Assembly: GCA_902470095.1 (NCBI GenBank)
Contig: CABRFG010000011.1
Span: forward strand, 1 to 38,406
Direction of reading: 5' to 3'
DNA: 38,406 bases
Source of the DNA: an uncultured Collinsella sp.
Lineage (GTDB): Bacteria; Actinomycetota; Coriobacteriia; Coriobacteriales; Coriobacteriaceae
The notes under the pieces were generated by a model. That model saw nothing but the letters and a program-made list of their open reading frames with translations, was not told where the DNA came from and did not search any database. Position 1 is the first letter of the stretch, and each line of letters opens with the position of its first letter. This document shows positions 31,509 to 38,406 of the stretch, piece after piece. The translations under genes and the position numbers were made by a program.

Positions 31509-32510
31509 CTACTTCGCGGCGCCGGGGATGCTGTGGGAGGTTTTGGCGGTTTTGGCTCCGTTTACGATGGCAGTTTCCAGGGCCCTTACTGCGAGCATGC
31601 CCAGCAGGTCTAGGGGAACGGCGGCGCTTGCCTGGGCGCCCAGTTTGCCGCTGGCGAGGGTGTAGATGGTGTCGCCGTCGTTGGTGGTGTGCGTGGGACG
31701 GATGGCGTGTGCGTAGGCGTCTGCGGCCATCTGGGAGACCTTGGTGGCTTGTGCCTTAGTGAGTTCCACGTTGGTGATGATGCAGCTGATGGTGGTGTTG
31801 GTGCGGTCGAGCGGCATCTGCATGGATCCGGCGGCGGCAAAGGCTGCGAGTTCCATGTCGACGATCTGGTCGCTATCGGCTGCGGCGCGCATGCCGGCGA
31901 CCCACTCGCCGGTGAAGGGGTCGACAACGTTGCCGCAGGCGTTGACCGAGACCACGGCGCCCACCTTGACGGGACCGAGTGCCACGGCGGCAGCTCCAAG
32001 ACCGGCCTTCATGCAGGTGGCAGGCCCCATGAGCTTACCCACGGTGGCGCCCGTGCCGGCGCCTACGTTGCCCTGTTCGAGCTTGGTGGGGGTGTGGTCG
32101 AGTGCTTCGCGCACGGCGGCGATGCCGGCCTCAATGTCGGGGCGCACGGTGGGGTCGCCAAAGGCAAGGTCGAAGATACAGCTGGAGCACACGATAGGCA
32201 CCTGCGTGGGGCCGACGGGAAGGCCGATGCCGCGGCTCTCAAGCTCGCGAGCGACGCCGCTTGCAGCTTCGAGGCCAAAGGCCGATCCGCCCGAAAGGCA
32301 GATGGCGTGGACCTTGTCGACGGTGTTCTCGGGTCGTAGCAGGTCGGTCTCGCGCGAAGCGGGAGCGCCACCGCGTACGTCAACGCCGCCGGTGGCGCCC
32401 TCGGGTGCCACGATTACGGTGCAACCGGTGCCGGCCTCCTCGTCCGTATAGTTGCCATAGCAAAAGCCATCGACATCGCAGACGTCAATGGCCTCGAGCA
32501 GTGTATCCAT
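31509..32510 (-). CDS. P1 family (S58, DmpA-like) peptidase
   Basis: A 333-residue member of the DmpA/P1 Ntn-hydrolase family of L-aminopeptidases/D-esterases. Motifs seen: AICLSGGSAFGLEAASGV (about 69-86), KLEQGNVGAGTGATVGK (about 142-158) and DRTNTTISCIITNVELTK (about 243-260). Maturation is expected at the Asn-Thr bond of the last motif, which frees the nucleophile. The length is normal. It is a single gene transcribed toward the palindromes at 31369. The substrate is unknown. Confidence 0.9.
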   Translation of the reverse strand: MDTLLEAIDVCDVDGFCYGNYTDEEAGTGCTVIVAPEGATGGVDVRGGAPASRETDLLRPENTVDKVHAICLSGGSAFGLEAASGVARELESRGIGLPVGPTQVPIVCSSCIFDLAFGDPTVRPDIEAGIAAVREALDHTPTKLEQGNVGAGTGATVGKLMGPATCMKAGLGAAAVALGPVKVGAVVSVNACGNVVDPFTGEWVAGMRAAADSDQIVDMELAAFAAAGSMQMPLDRTNTTISCIITNVELTKAQATKVSQMAADAYAHAIRPTHTTNDGDTIYTLASGKLGAQASAAVPLDLLGMLAVRALETAIVNGAKTAKTSHSIPGAAK

Positions 32511-32580
32511 GTTTAACTCCTATCGGTTTTCCGCCGCGCCTTGTGCCCGGTCGGGATCCGTACGGTACGCCAAAATTGTA

Positions 32581-32603
32581 GGCGCTGGGGAATACCCAGC
32601 GCC
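32581..32603 (-). terminator. Terminator after maf
   Basis: Perfect 9-bp arms GGCGCTGGG and CCCAGCGCC with a 5-nt loop, followed on the minus strand by TACAATTTT. It is 8 bases after the maf stop. Confidence 0.8.
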
Positions 32604-32611
32604 AGATGCAA

Positions 32612-33193
32612 TTACGAGAGTTTTTGAATCGCGCGCGCGACGCGGGCGATGGGTAGGCCCACTACGTTATAGAAGTCGCCCGAAATATCGTGCACGAGCA
32701 TGCGGCCGCCTGTGCCCTGGATGCCGTAGGCGCCTGCCTTATCCATGGGCTCACCCGAGGCAACGTAGTGCTCGATCTGCTCGTCGGTGAGCTCGTAGAA
32801 TGTCACGTCGGTCACATCGACAAACGACAGGCTCTCGGCGGCATGCGGGGCGGCCGTATCGCCTGCCTTAACGATGCAGACGCCGGTTGCGACCTGGTGC
32901 GTGCGGCCCGAAAGCTCACGGAGCATGGTGCGCGCCTCGCCCTCGGTTGCCGGCTTGCCCAAAATCTTGCCGTCGAAGGTGACGATGGTGTCGGCCGCGA
33001 CCGTCAGTTCTTTGGGCTTGGCATACTCGGCAGCAACGGCAGCCGCCTTGGCGCGTGCCAAGCGCTCGACAAGCGTGAGCGGAGCCTCGCCATCAAAGGG
33101 CGTTTCGTCGATATCCGCGGGAATCACGCGAATGTTGTAGCCTGCCTCGCGCATCAGCTCTATGCGGCGCGGCGATTGCGAAGCCAAAATCAT
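32612..33193 (-). CDS. maf: Maf-family nucleoside triphosphate pyrophosphatase
   Basis: A 193-residue Maf/YhdE-type enzyme that hydrolyses non-canonical or dTTP/UTP nucleotides to monophosphates. It begins with the signature ILASQSPRRIELM (2-14). VAADTIVTFDGKILGKP (about 65-81) and YGIQGTGG near the C-terminus are intact. Its ATG overlaps the DJ-1 gene stop by 4 bases, so the two are translationally coupled. Confidence 0.94.
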   Translation of the reverse strand: MILASQSPRRIELMREAGYNIRVIPADIDETPFDGEAPLTLVERLARAKAAAVAAEYAKPKELTVAADTIVTFDGKILGKPATEGEARTMLRELSGRTHQVATGVCIVKAGDTAAPHAAESLSFVDVTDVTFYELTDEQIEHYVASGEPMDKAGAYGIQGTGGRMLVHDISGDFYNVVGLPIARVARAIQKLS

Positions 33194-33732
33194 AGTTGGA
33201 TGCCCTCGGCGACCTTCTCGACGGCCTTGTCGCCAGCGAGCGTGCGCAGCAGCTCCAATGCAAAGGGGAGTGACTGTGCCATGCCGCTGGCAGTGATGAT
33301 GTTGCCGTCTTGCGTGACCTTCTCGCCAGTATAGGCGCCTTCGGGGAAGCTTTTCTCAAAGCCAGGGAAGCACGTGGCGTGGCGCCCCTCGAGTAGGTCG
33401 AGCTCGCCCAGGATAAACGGGGCGGCGCAGATGGCGGCGACGTGCTTGGTCGCGGCGAACTCGCAGACCACGTCGCAGACACGCTGATCGGCGCGCAGGT
33501 TGGTGGCACCGGGCAGGCCGCCGGGCAGCACGACGCAGTCGTACTCGTCAAAGTTGATCTCATCAAAGAGCGCATCGCAGGTCACGGGGATCTGCAGCGA
33601 GCTTACGACCTCACGCGTGGGCATAATCGAGACGAGCGTGGCACGCACGCCGCCGCGACGCATGACATCGACCATGGTCAAGCATTCAATAGTTTCAAAG
33701 CCATCGGCGGCGAGAACGGCAACGCTGGGCAT
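33190..33732 (-). CDS. DJ-1/PfpI family protein
   Basis: A 180-residue DJ-1/PfpI protein, start 33732 (MPSVAVLAADGFETIE) with GAAAGGA upstream; the longer frame from 33756 lacks support. The nucleophile-elbow Cys is in AAICAAPFILGE (about 99-110) with Glu near residue 15 and VVLPGGLPGATNL before it. The family includes the thiamine-related YajL/DJ-1 deglycase-like proteins and chaperones. Which activity applies is not clear. It is coupled to maf by a 4-base overlap. Confidence 0.92.
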   Translation of the reverse strand: MPSVAVLAADGFETIECLTMVDVMRRGGVRATLVSIMPTREVVSSLQIPVTCDALFDEINFDEYDCVVLPGGLPGATNLRADQRVCDVVCEFAATKHVAAICAAPFILGELDLLEGRHATCFPGFEKSFPEGAYTGEKVTQDGNIITASGMAQSLPFALELLRTLAGDKAVEKVAEGIQL

Positions 33733-33838
33733 GAGGGTTCCTTTCATAGGCGGCATACAATTAGCCGTCTTATACCCCGAAGACCTCCGCTTGCCACGCT
33801 CGATTTCCCAATGATTTTTCTGAGCAACGATTAAGTGG

Positions 33839-35132
33839 CTAGTTGCGCCTAAGGTGGACGACGGTCTCGCAGTGGAAGGTTTGTGGGAACAGGTCGACTG
33901 GCGTGATCTTTACGGGGGAGAAGGTGCCTTCTTCGACAAAGCGTTTGAGATCGCGCGCCAGGGTGGCCGGGTCGCAGCTCACGTAGGCGACATCGCGGGC
34001 ACTCGTGCTGGCGATAAGGTCGATCGCTTCGGGGGCGAGGCCTGCGCGCGGCGGGTCGACCACCAAGACGTCGGCATCCTGGTCGGGGAACTCGCGCACC
34101 GCGTCTCCGCCAATGACGTCGACGTTATCAAGCTTGTTGATCTCCAGGTTACGGCGCAGGTCGCGCACGGCGGGGCCGTAGGCCTCGACGGCGGCGACAA
34201 AGTCGCAGCGGCGGGCGAGCGGCAGGGTAAAGGTGCCGGCACCGCAGTACAGGTCCACGGCAAGCTCGTCTTCCTGCGGATCGAGCGCTTCCATGACAAG
34301 CTCGATCAAAATCTCGGCACCCTTGGTGTTGACCTGGAAAAAAGACGGGGCAGACAAGCGCATCTGACCCTCGGCGATATTCTCGGTCCATGAGCCCTCT
34401 CCGGCGAGCATTTCGACCTTGGAAACACGGCGGGCCTTCTTTTCGCCCTTGCTCATCACGCGTACGACACTTGTGGGGTGCGCGGCGTCTGCCAACACGC
34501 GCGAGACTTGCGAGCGCGGGAAAGAGCCCGTAGGCGTCCAGAGCGCCACGCGAGGCGCGAATGCCCACGCGCTCAAGGCCCAGGTCGTGGCTGCCGCTCA
34601 GATAATTGAGCGCGCCGACGACCGATTTGAGTGCCTTGGGGAAGCGTTTGTCAAACAACGGGCACGAATCGACGGTCACGATCTTGCGAGGATCGACACC
34701 GTGCATGCCAAGACGCACGCGGCCGTTTACAACGGTCGGCTCGAGTTCGATTTTATTGCGGTAGCCCCAATCATCCTTGGTGTGGCGGATGGGTTGCACC
34801 AGTTCATCGACTTGATCGGGGCTGAACTTGCCGATACGCTCGAGCGTGGAGCGCAGATTTTGCTCCTTGGCGGCGAGCTGTGCCGTGCGTGAGAGATTGC
34901 CCCACGAGCAGCCGCCGCAGATGCCCACGAAGGGGCAGGGAGGCTGAATGCGATCGGGGCTTGGCTCCAGAATCTCGGTGGTGCGGGCACGCATGAACGA
35001 CTTGCCGTCCTGTACGACCTCGGCCTCGACGGTGTCGCCTGCCACGGCGCCCTGCACAAAGACGGCCTTGCCGTTGTCGGCGTGCGCCAGCCCGTCGGCG
35101 CCGTAGGTCATCGATTCTATAGTGAGCTTCAT
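33839..35132 (-). pseudogene. Frameshifted 23S rRNA (uracil-5-)-methyltransferase (RlmD/RumA-type)
   Basis: The gene is split into two frames. From ATG 35132 the N-terminal part has a TRAM-like domain and iron-sulfur cysteines (CPFVGICGGCSWG, later DSCPLFD). It stays in register to about 34550 (ERVGIRASR). The next frame continues as VALWTPTGSFPRSQVS and carries the whole catalytic domain: VDLYCGAGTFTLPLA, VVDPPRAG and the catalytic Cys in SCDPATLARDL, ending at 33839. The shift equals +1 (or loss of 2 mod 3). About six to eight residues usual between these segments seem missing, which suggests a small deletion. CGCGTGG occurs twice at the junction. It is a recent pseudogene or an assembly error, since all other motifs are intact. 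Confidence 0.82.
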
Positions 35133-35180
35133 ATTCCTGCCTGTCATTCGCGTTGTTGTTCGCACCATGGTAGCAGGGAA

Positions 35181-35222
35181 AAGCGCCCCGCATCCGAGGC
35201 TTTCCTCAAATGCGGGGCGCTT
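35181..35222 (-). terminator. Terminator after ppk
   Basis: Perfect 13-bp arms (35181-35193 and 35210-35222) with an inner GAGG/CCTC pairing, followed on the minus strand by TTTTCC. It separates ppk from the methyltransferase gene. A 13-base tandem duplication (GCTTCTACAAAC twice, 35219-35243) sits between it and the ppk stop. Confidence 0.88.
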
Positions 35223-35245
35223 CTACAAACTGCTTCTACAAACGA

Positions 35246-37825
35246 CTATTTCGTCTTGCCGGTAATGAGCGTCTTAAGACCCAGGCCGATCAGACCCAGG
35301 CCCATGCGCACGCGACCGGGGCGATGGCGCTCGATGGCCTTGGTCTTGCCGGCGGGCTTATCGCGACGGGCGCTCGTCTCGGGTGCGGGCCTGGTGACCT
35401 GCGAATCGGGCTGAGGTGCAGGTGCAGGCTCGGGCTCAATGACGGTCGCCTGGACCTTCTGAACTTCGGGTGTGGCCGGCTGCGGCTCAGGAGCAGGGGC
35501 GGGCTTTGCCTCGGCGGCGGGCTTCGGAGTCGCAGTAGCGGGCTCGGGCGCTTTCTCCACGGCGGGCTCTGCGGCAGCCTCGGGCTCATTCACCGGGGGA
35601 GCGGCAACTGCTTCCGGTTTGGCAGGTGCCCCATGTTCAACCTCGGCCCGAATAACTTCCTCGGCCGCGTGCTCCTTCTCCTGTGCGCGCTGCTGCGCGG
35701 CGGCCTCGGCGTTGCGATAGGCACGCTCCAGTAGAGCTTCCTGCGAGTTGAAGGGTTTCTCACCCTCTGCACGCTCCACGGGGACCCAGGTGCCGTCGCT
35801 CGTGAGGCTACGGGCCTTCACGTTGTCCCGCAGCTGCATGCCCATGTACTCGTGTACCAGGGCGCGGCAGGTGGGGTCGAGCACAGGGAAGGCGATTTCC
35901 ACGCGGTGCTCGGTGTTGCGTGTCATCATGTCTGCCGAGCTCAGGTAAATCATGTCCGAGTCCACGCCGAAAGCATAGACGCGCGCGTGCTCCAAAAAGC
36001 GTCCGACGATGGAGCGGACATGCACGTTCTCGGTCTTGCCCGAAACACCGGGCTTGAGGCACGAGATGCCGCGGATGATCATGTCTACGCGGACTCCAGC
36101 GCACGATGCCTCGGCGATCTTGTCGATGACCTCGCGGTCGGTGAGTGAGTTGAGTTTAAAGAACACGCGGGCGGGCTCGCCAGCGAGAGCGCGCTGGATC
36201 TCGCGGTCAAGCCCGCGCATGATGAGCGGCTTCAGGCCTACGGGCGCCACGCCCAGGAAGCGGTAATCGCCGCGCAGATTGCCCAGCGACAGGTTGCGGA
36301 AGAACAGGTTGGCGTCCTCGCCGATGCCGGGATGGGCGGTCATGAGCATAAAGTCGCTGTAGAGCTTGGCCGTCTTCTCGTTAAAGTTGCCGGTGCCCAA
36401 GAGCGTCAGGCGTGTAAGCGCCATGCCCTCGCGATAAGTGAGCTGGCAGATCTTTGAGTGGCACTTAAAGCCCTCGGAGCCGTAGATGACGGTGCAGCCC
36501 GCTTCTTCCAGACGCTCGGCCCACTCGATGTTGTTCTGCTCGTCAAAGCGTGCGCGGAGCTCCATGAGCACCGTGACCTCTTTGCCGTTCTCGGCAGCAT
36601 CGATCAGCGACTCGCATAGGCGGCTCTGCTTGGCCACGCGGTAGAGCGTGATGCGCAACGAGATGCACTCGGGGTCGTAGGCTGCTTCGTGCACCAGGTC
36701 CAAGAACGGGTTCATGGCCTCGTAAGGGTAGAAGAGCAGTTTGTCGTGCTGCAGCACCTGCTCGCGGATGGAGCGGGTCATGTCGATGGTGGGATTGGGC
36801 TGCGGCTTAAACGGCGTAAAGAGCAGCTTGTTGCGCAGGTGCTCGGGAATCTTGCCCTCAATGCCAAAGACGTAGCCCAGGTTGAGCGGGATATCGCAGG
36901 TAAAGACCGAGCGACGCGAAAGCTCGAGCGCCTTGCGGATAGTCTTGAGCGTCGCCTTCTCGAGCGATCCCGAGACCGCGAGCACTACCGGCTGCAGGCG
37001 CAGGCGCTTCTTGAGAATGCGCTTCATGTGCTGGCGGTAGTCCTCTTCCTCCTCGACGCCCTCGCCGTCCGGATCGATGTCGGCGTTGCGGGTGACGCGG
37101 ATCAGCGCACGATCCAGCGGCTTATAGGAGCCAAAGCAGTTGTCCAGGCAGGCGAGGATGACGTCCTCGAGCAAGATGTAGGAGTAGGTGCCGGTGGGCG
37201 AGGGGATCTCGACCACGCGGTTCATCGAGGCGGGAATCTCGATAAGGCCCAGCAGGCTCTCCTCGTCGGTGGCACCGTCCAGACCACAGGCCAGATAGAG
37301 CGCGCCATTGCGCAGGTTGGGGAAGGGGTGGCGAGGATCGATGACCAGCGGCGAGATGACCGGTGACACGTAGGCCTGGAAGTAGCGGGTTACAAAGGTG
37401 CGCTCCTCGGGCGTAAGCGAATCGATGCGGGCGCGGTGAACGCCCAAGGTGTCGAGCTTGCCCTCGATGCTCTTAAAGATGGACTCCCAACGGGTAAGGA
37501 GCCCGGGCATTTCGGCCATGACAGCATCGACCTGTTCGGAGGCGGTCATATTGCTCTTGTTGTCGACAGGTTGTTTTTTGAGCTCCGCCAGATCGGACAG
37601 GCCGCCCACGCGCACCATAAGGAACTCGTCGAGGTTGGACTCGAAGATCGAGACGAACTTTAGTCGCTCGAATAACGGAACGGTTTCGTCGAAGGCTTCG
37701 TCGAGCACGCGGTTGTCAAAGCGTAGCCAGCTGAGCTCTCGGTTTTGCGTGTACGAGAAGTCGCGCGGCGGTTTGCGCAGCTTTGCGGCGGCTTGCTTCT
37801 TTTCGATTTTGCTCGGCATATGCAT
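35246..37825 (-). CDS. ppk1: Polyphosphate kinase 1 with long Ala/Pro-rich C-terminal tail
   Basis: An 859-residue kinase that makes polyphosphate from ATP. The start is set at 37825 (MHMPSKIEKK); 37819 is also possible and the ribosome binding site is weak. The N-terminal domain has RELSWLRFDNRVLDEA (about 30-45). The catalytic core has the phosphorylated His region GFKCHSKICQL, TLLGTGNFNEKTAKLYSD, and the second His in RFLEHARVYAFG. After about residue 704 an extra tail of about 155 residues begins: a charged helix, a low-complexity Ala/Pro/Glu stretch, then a basic and hydrophobic end (RRDKPAGKTKAIERHRPGR, then MGLGLIGLGLKTLI). Standard Ppk1 lacks this tail. It may tether the enzyme to membrane or polyphosphate. 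Confidence 0.95.
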   Translation of the reverse strand: MHMPSKIEKKQAAAKLRKPPRDFSYTQNRELSWLRFDNRVLDEAFDETVPLFERLKFVSIFESNLDEFLMVRVGGLSDLAELKKQPVDNKSNMTASEQVDAVMAEMPGLLTRWESIFKSIEGKLDTLGVHRARIDSLTPEERTFVTRYFQAYVSPVISPLVIDPRHPFPNLRNGALYLACGLDGATDEESLLGLIEIPASMNRVVEIPSPTGTYSYILLEDVILACLDNCFGSYKPLDRALIRVTRNADIDPDGEGVEEEEDYRQHMKRILKKRLRLQPVVLAVSGSLEKATLKTIRKALELSRRSVFTCDIPLNLGYVFGIEGKIPEHLRNKLLFTPFKPQPNPTIDMTRSIREQVLQHDKLLFYPYEAMNPFLDLVHEAAYDPECISLRITLYRVAKQSRLCESLIDAAENGKEVTVLMELRARFDEQNNIEWAERLEEAGCTVIYGSEGFKCHSKICQLTYREGMALTRLTLLGTGNFNEKTAKLYSDFMLMTAHPGIGEDANLFFRNLSLGNLRGDYRFLGVAPVGLKPLIMRGLDREIQRALAGEPARVFFKLNSLTDREVIDKIAEASCAGVRVDMIIRGISCLKPGVSGKTENVHVRSIVGRFLEHARVYAFGVDSDMIYLSSADMMTRNTEHRVEIAFPVLDPTCRALVHEYMGMQLRDNVKARSLTSDGTWVPVERAEGEKPFNSQEALLERAYRNAEAAAQQRAQEKEHAAEEVIRAEVEHGAPAKPEAVAAPPVNEPEAAAEPAVEKAPEPATATPKPAAEAKPAPAPEPQPATPEVQKVQATVIEPEPAPAPQPDSQVTRPAPETSARRDKPAGKTKAIERHRPGRVRMGLGLIGLGLKTLITGKTK

Positions 37826-38309
37826 CTGTCCGTTCAGTCCCCACAAGGGACGGTAGCCTAACACTAATCACTATTGTCTCAATTTAGTCGACCGCTGGCA
37901 CGGACGTATCGCGTGAACGGTATCTTTACCTACTTCTTACGCTGACAAGTCATAGGACTGACGTCCTGCTCGTTTGCAAGCGGTCTATATCCTCACTCAA
38001 CTGGTACGTAAGTGTGAATAAGAATGATGGATAGCTGAATATCATTGAATGCAGGCGGAAACGTAAACAAACATCATTTATATACATAAAACCGATTTAG
38101 CTATGCAATTCTGAATCAAAAGTTTAGAGATGCAATTGCAAATAGTTTTTAGGAAAAAAGAACATTTACCTTTGAAAACCTGCTTTAGAGAATCGAAGTG
38201 CATCATGGGGGAATCATATGCGATATACCGTTCATCGCACTTTGCTGACCGTTCGGGGGCGAGGTGGAATTGCAGGTGGTTTTTGGATATAACTAGAGCT
38301 GTCAGCAAG
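37826..38309. other. AT-rich intergenic region
   Basis: About 480 bases upstream of ppk and of the next plus-strand gene, clearly more AT-rich than the flanking genes. ATGCAATT occurs at 38102-38109 and 38129-38136. No convincing gene is seen. It should hold the divergent promoters, which I could not place. Confidence 0.5.
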
Positions 38310-38359
38310 CAGCGTCCCATACGGAGGGGCGCTGATAAATTCGGCCAGTAAGGCCCGAA
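38310..38359 (+). promoter_or_regulatory. Structured leader of the gene at the window edge
   Basis: CAGCGTCCC/GGGGCGCTG (38310-38318, 38326-38334) forms a 9-bp stem with an ATACGGA loop. TTCGGCC/GGCCCGAA (38340-38346, 38352-38359) forms a second stem with one bulge. The ribosome binding site GGTAGGAGG follows. It could be a cis-regulatory RNA. It matches no riboswitch class I can name. Confidence 0.4.
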
Positions 38360-38375
38360 AGAAAGGTAGGAGGCC

Positions 38376-38406
38376 ATGACGAAAGGTCTGCACGTGCCTT
38401 CCGAGA
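38376..38406 (+). CDS. Start of an unidentified gene, cut by the window end
   Basis: ATG at 38376 has a strong GGTAGGAGG site 4 bases upstream. Only ten codons are visible (MTKGLHVPSE), too few to identify the product. Confidence 0.6.
   Translation, partial: MTKGLHVPSE

Noticed and set aside
38310..38359. Guanidine-II (mini-ykkC) riboswitch
   Set aside because: The first stem-loop contains ACGG, but the second loop is AGTAA and lacks the required ACGR.
38078..38377. 99-codon minus frame and overlapping 73-codon plus frame near the window end
   Set aside because: Both lie in AT-rich intergenic DNA with no ribosome binding site or recognisable protein.

Overview
The window is chromosomal DNA from a GC-rich bacterium. 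The best fit is a gut Coriobacteriia (Actinomycetota) of the Collinsella type. Supporting signs are two adjacent acetate kinase genes next to pta, a lysA-dapA gene fusion, a surface-anchored C69 dipeptidase, a UDP-galactopyranose mutase with a GT2 glycosyltransferase, and short AT-rich gaps full of palindromes. The placement comes from gene content and general knowledge; no search was run. No prophage, insertion sequence, rRNA, tRNA or CRISPR array was seen.

Layout. 1-4289 (minus): lysine/diaminopimelate operon lysA-dapA (fused), dapB, dapH, behind a sequence that reads as a lysine riboswitch; a divergent M20 amidohydrolase (4290-5477) is a good candidate for the missing deacetylase step. 5580-7135: a higBA toxin-antitoxin pair and two small membrane proteins, one with a hairpin that covers its ribosome binding site. 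7168-9068: an XRE-like regulator and a membrane Ser/Thr kinase. 9106-13416: a secreted coiled-coil/lysozyme-like protein, a MOSC protein, and an ATP-grasp D-aspartate ligase-like gene followed by aspartate racemase. 13542-16925 (minus): an ECF transporter operon (S, fused A-A', T) preceded by a short leader peptide with three consecutive Trp codons and a terminator, which points to tryptophan as substrate. 17120-20248 (minus): C69 dipeptidase, a 30-residue membrane peptide and a lipid kinase. 20347-24507 (plus): RNase D, YugP-type metallopeptidase, xseA, xseB and a HIT protein. 24655-28707: two acetate kinase paralogues and a convergent pta. 28939-31165: glf and GT2. 31509-37825 (minus): P1 peptidase, Maf, DJ-1/PfpI, a frameshifted RNA uracil methyltransferase, and polyphosphate kinase with an unusual tail. 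The window ends in the first codons of another gene (38376).

Themes. Amino-acid control is prominent: lysine synthesis by riboswitch and predicted tryptophan uptake by leader-peptide attenuation. Cell-wall chemistry recurs (DAP/lysine supply, D-Asp ligase and racemase, secreted hydrolase, galactofuranose). Energy metabolism is represented by the acetate kinase/Pta pathway and polyphosphate. The gaps between convergent genes carry large nested palindromes and a 62-bp tandem repeat that no gene explains.
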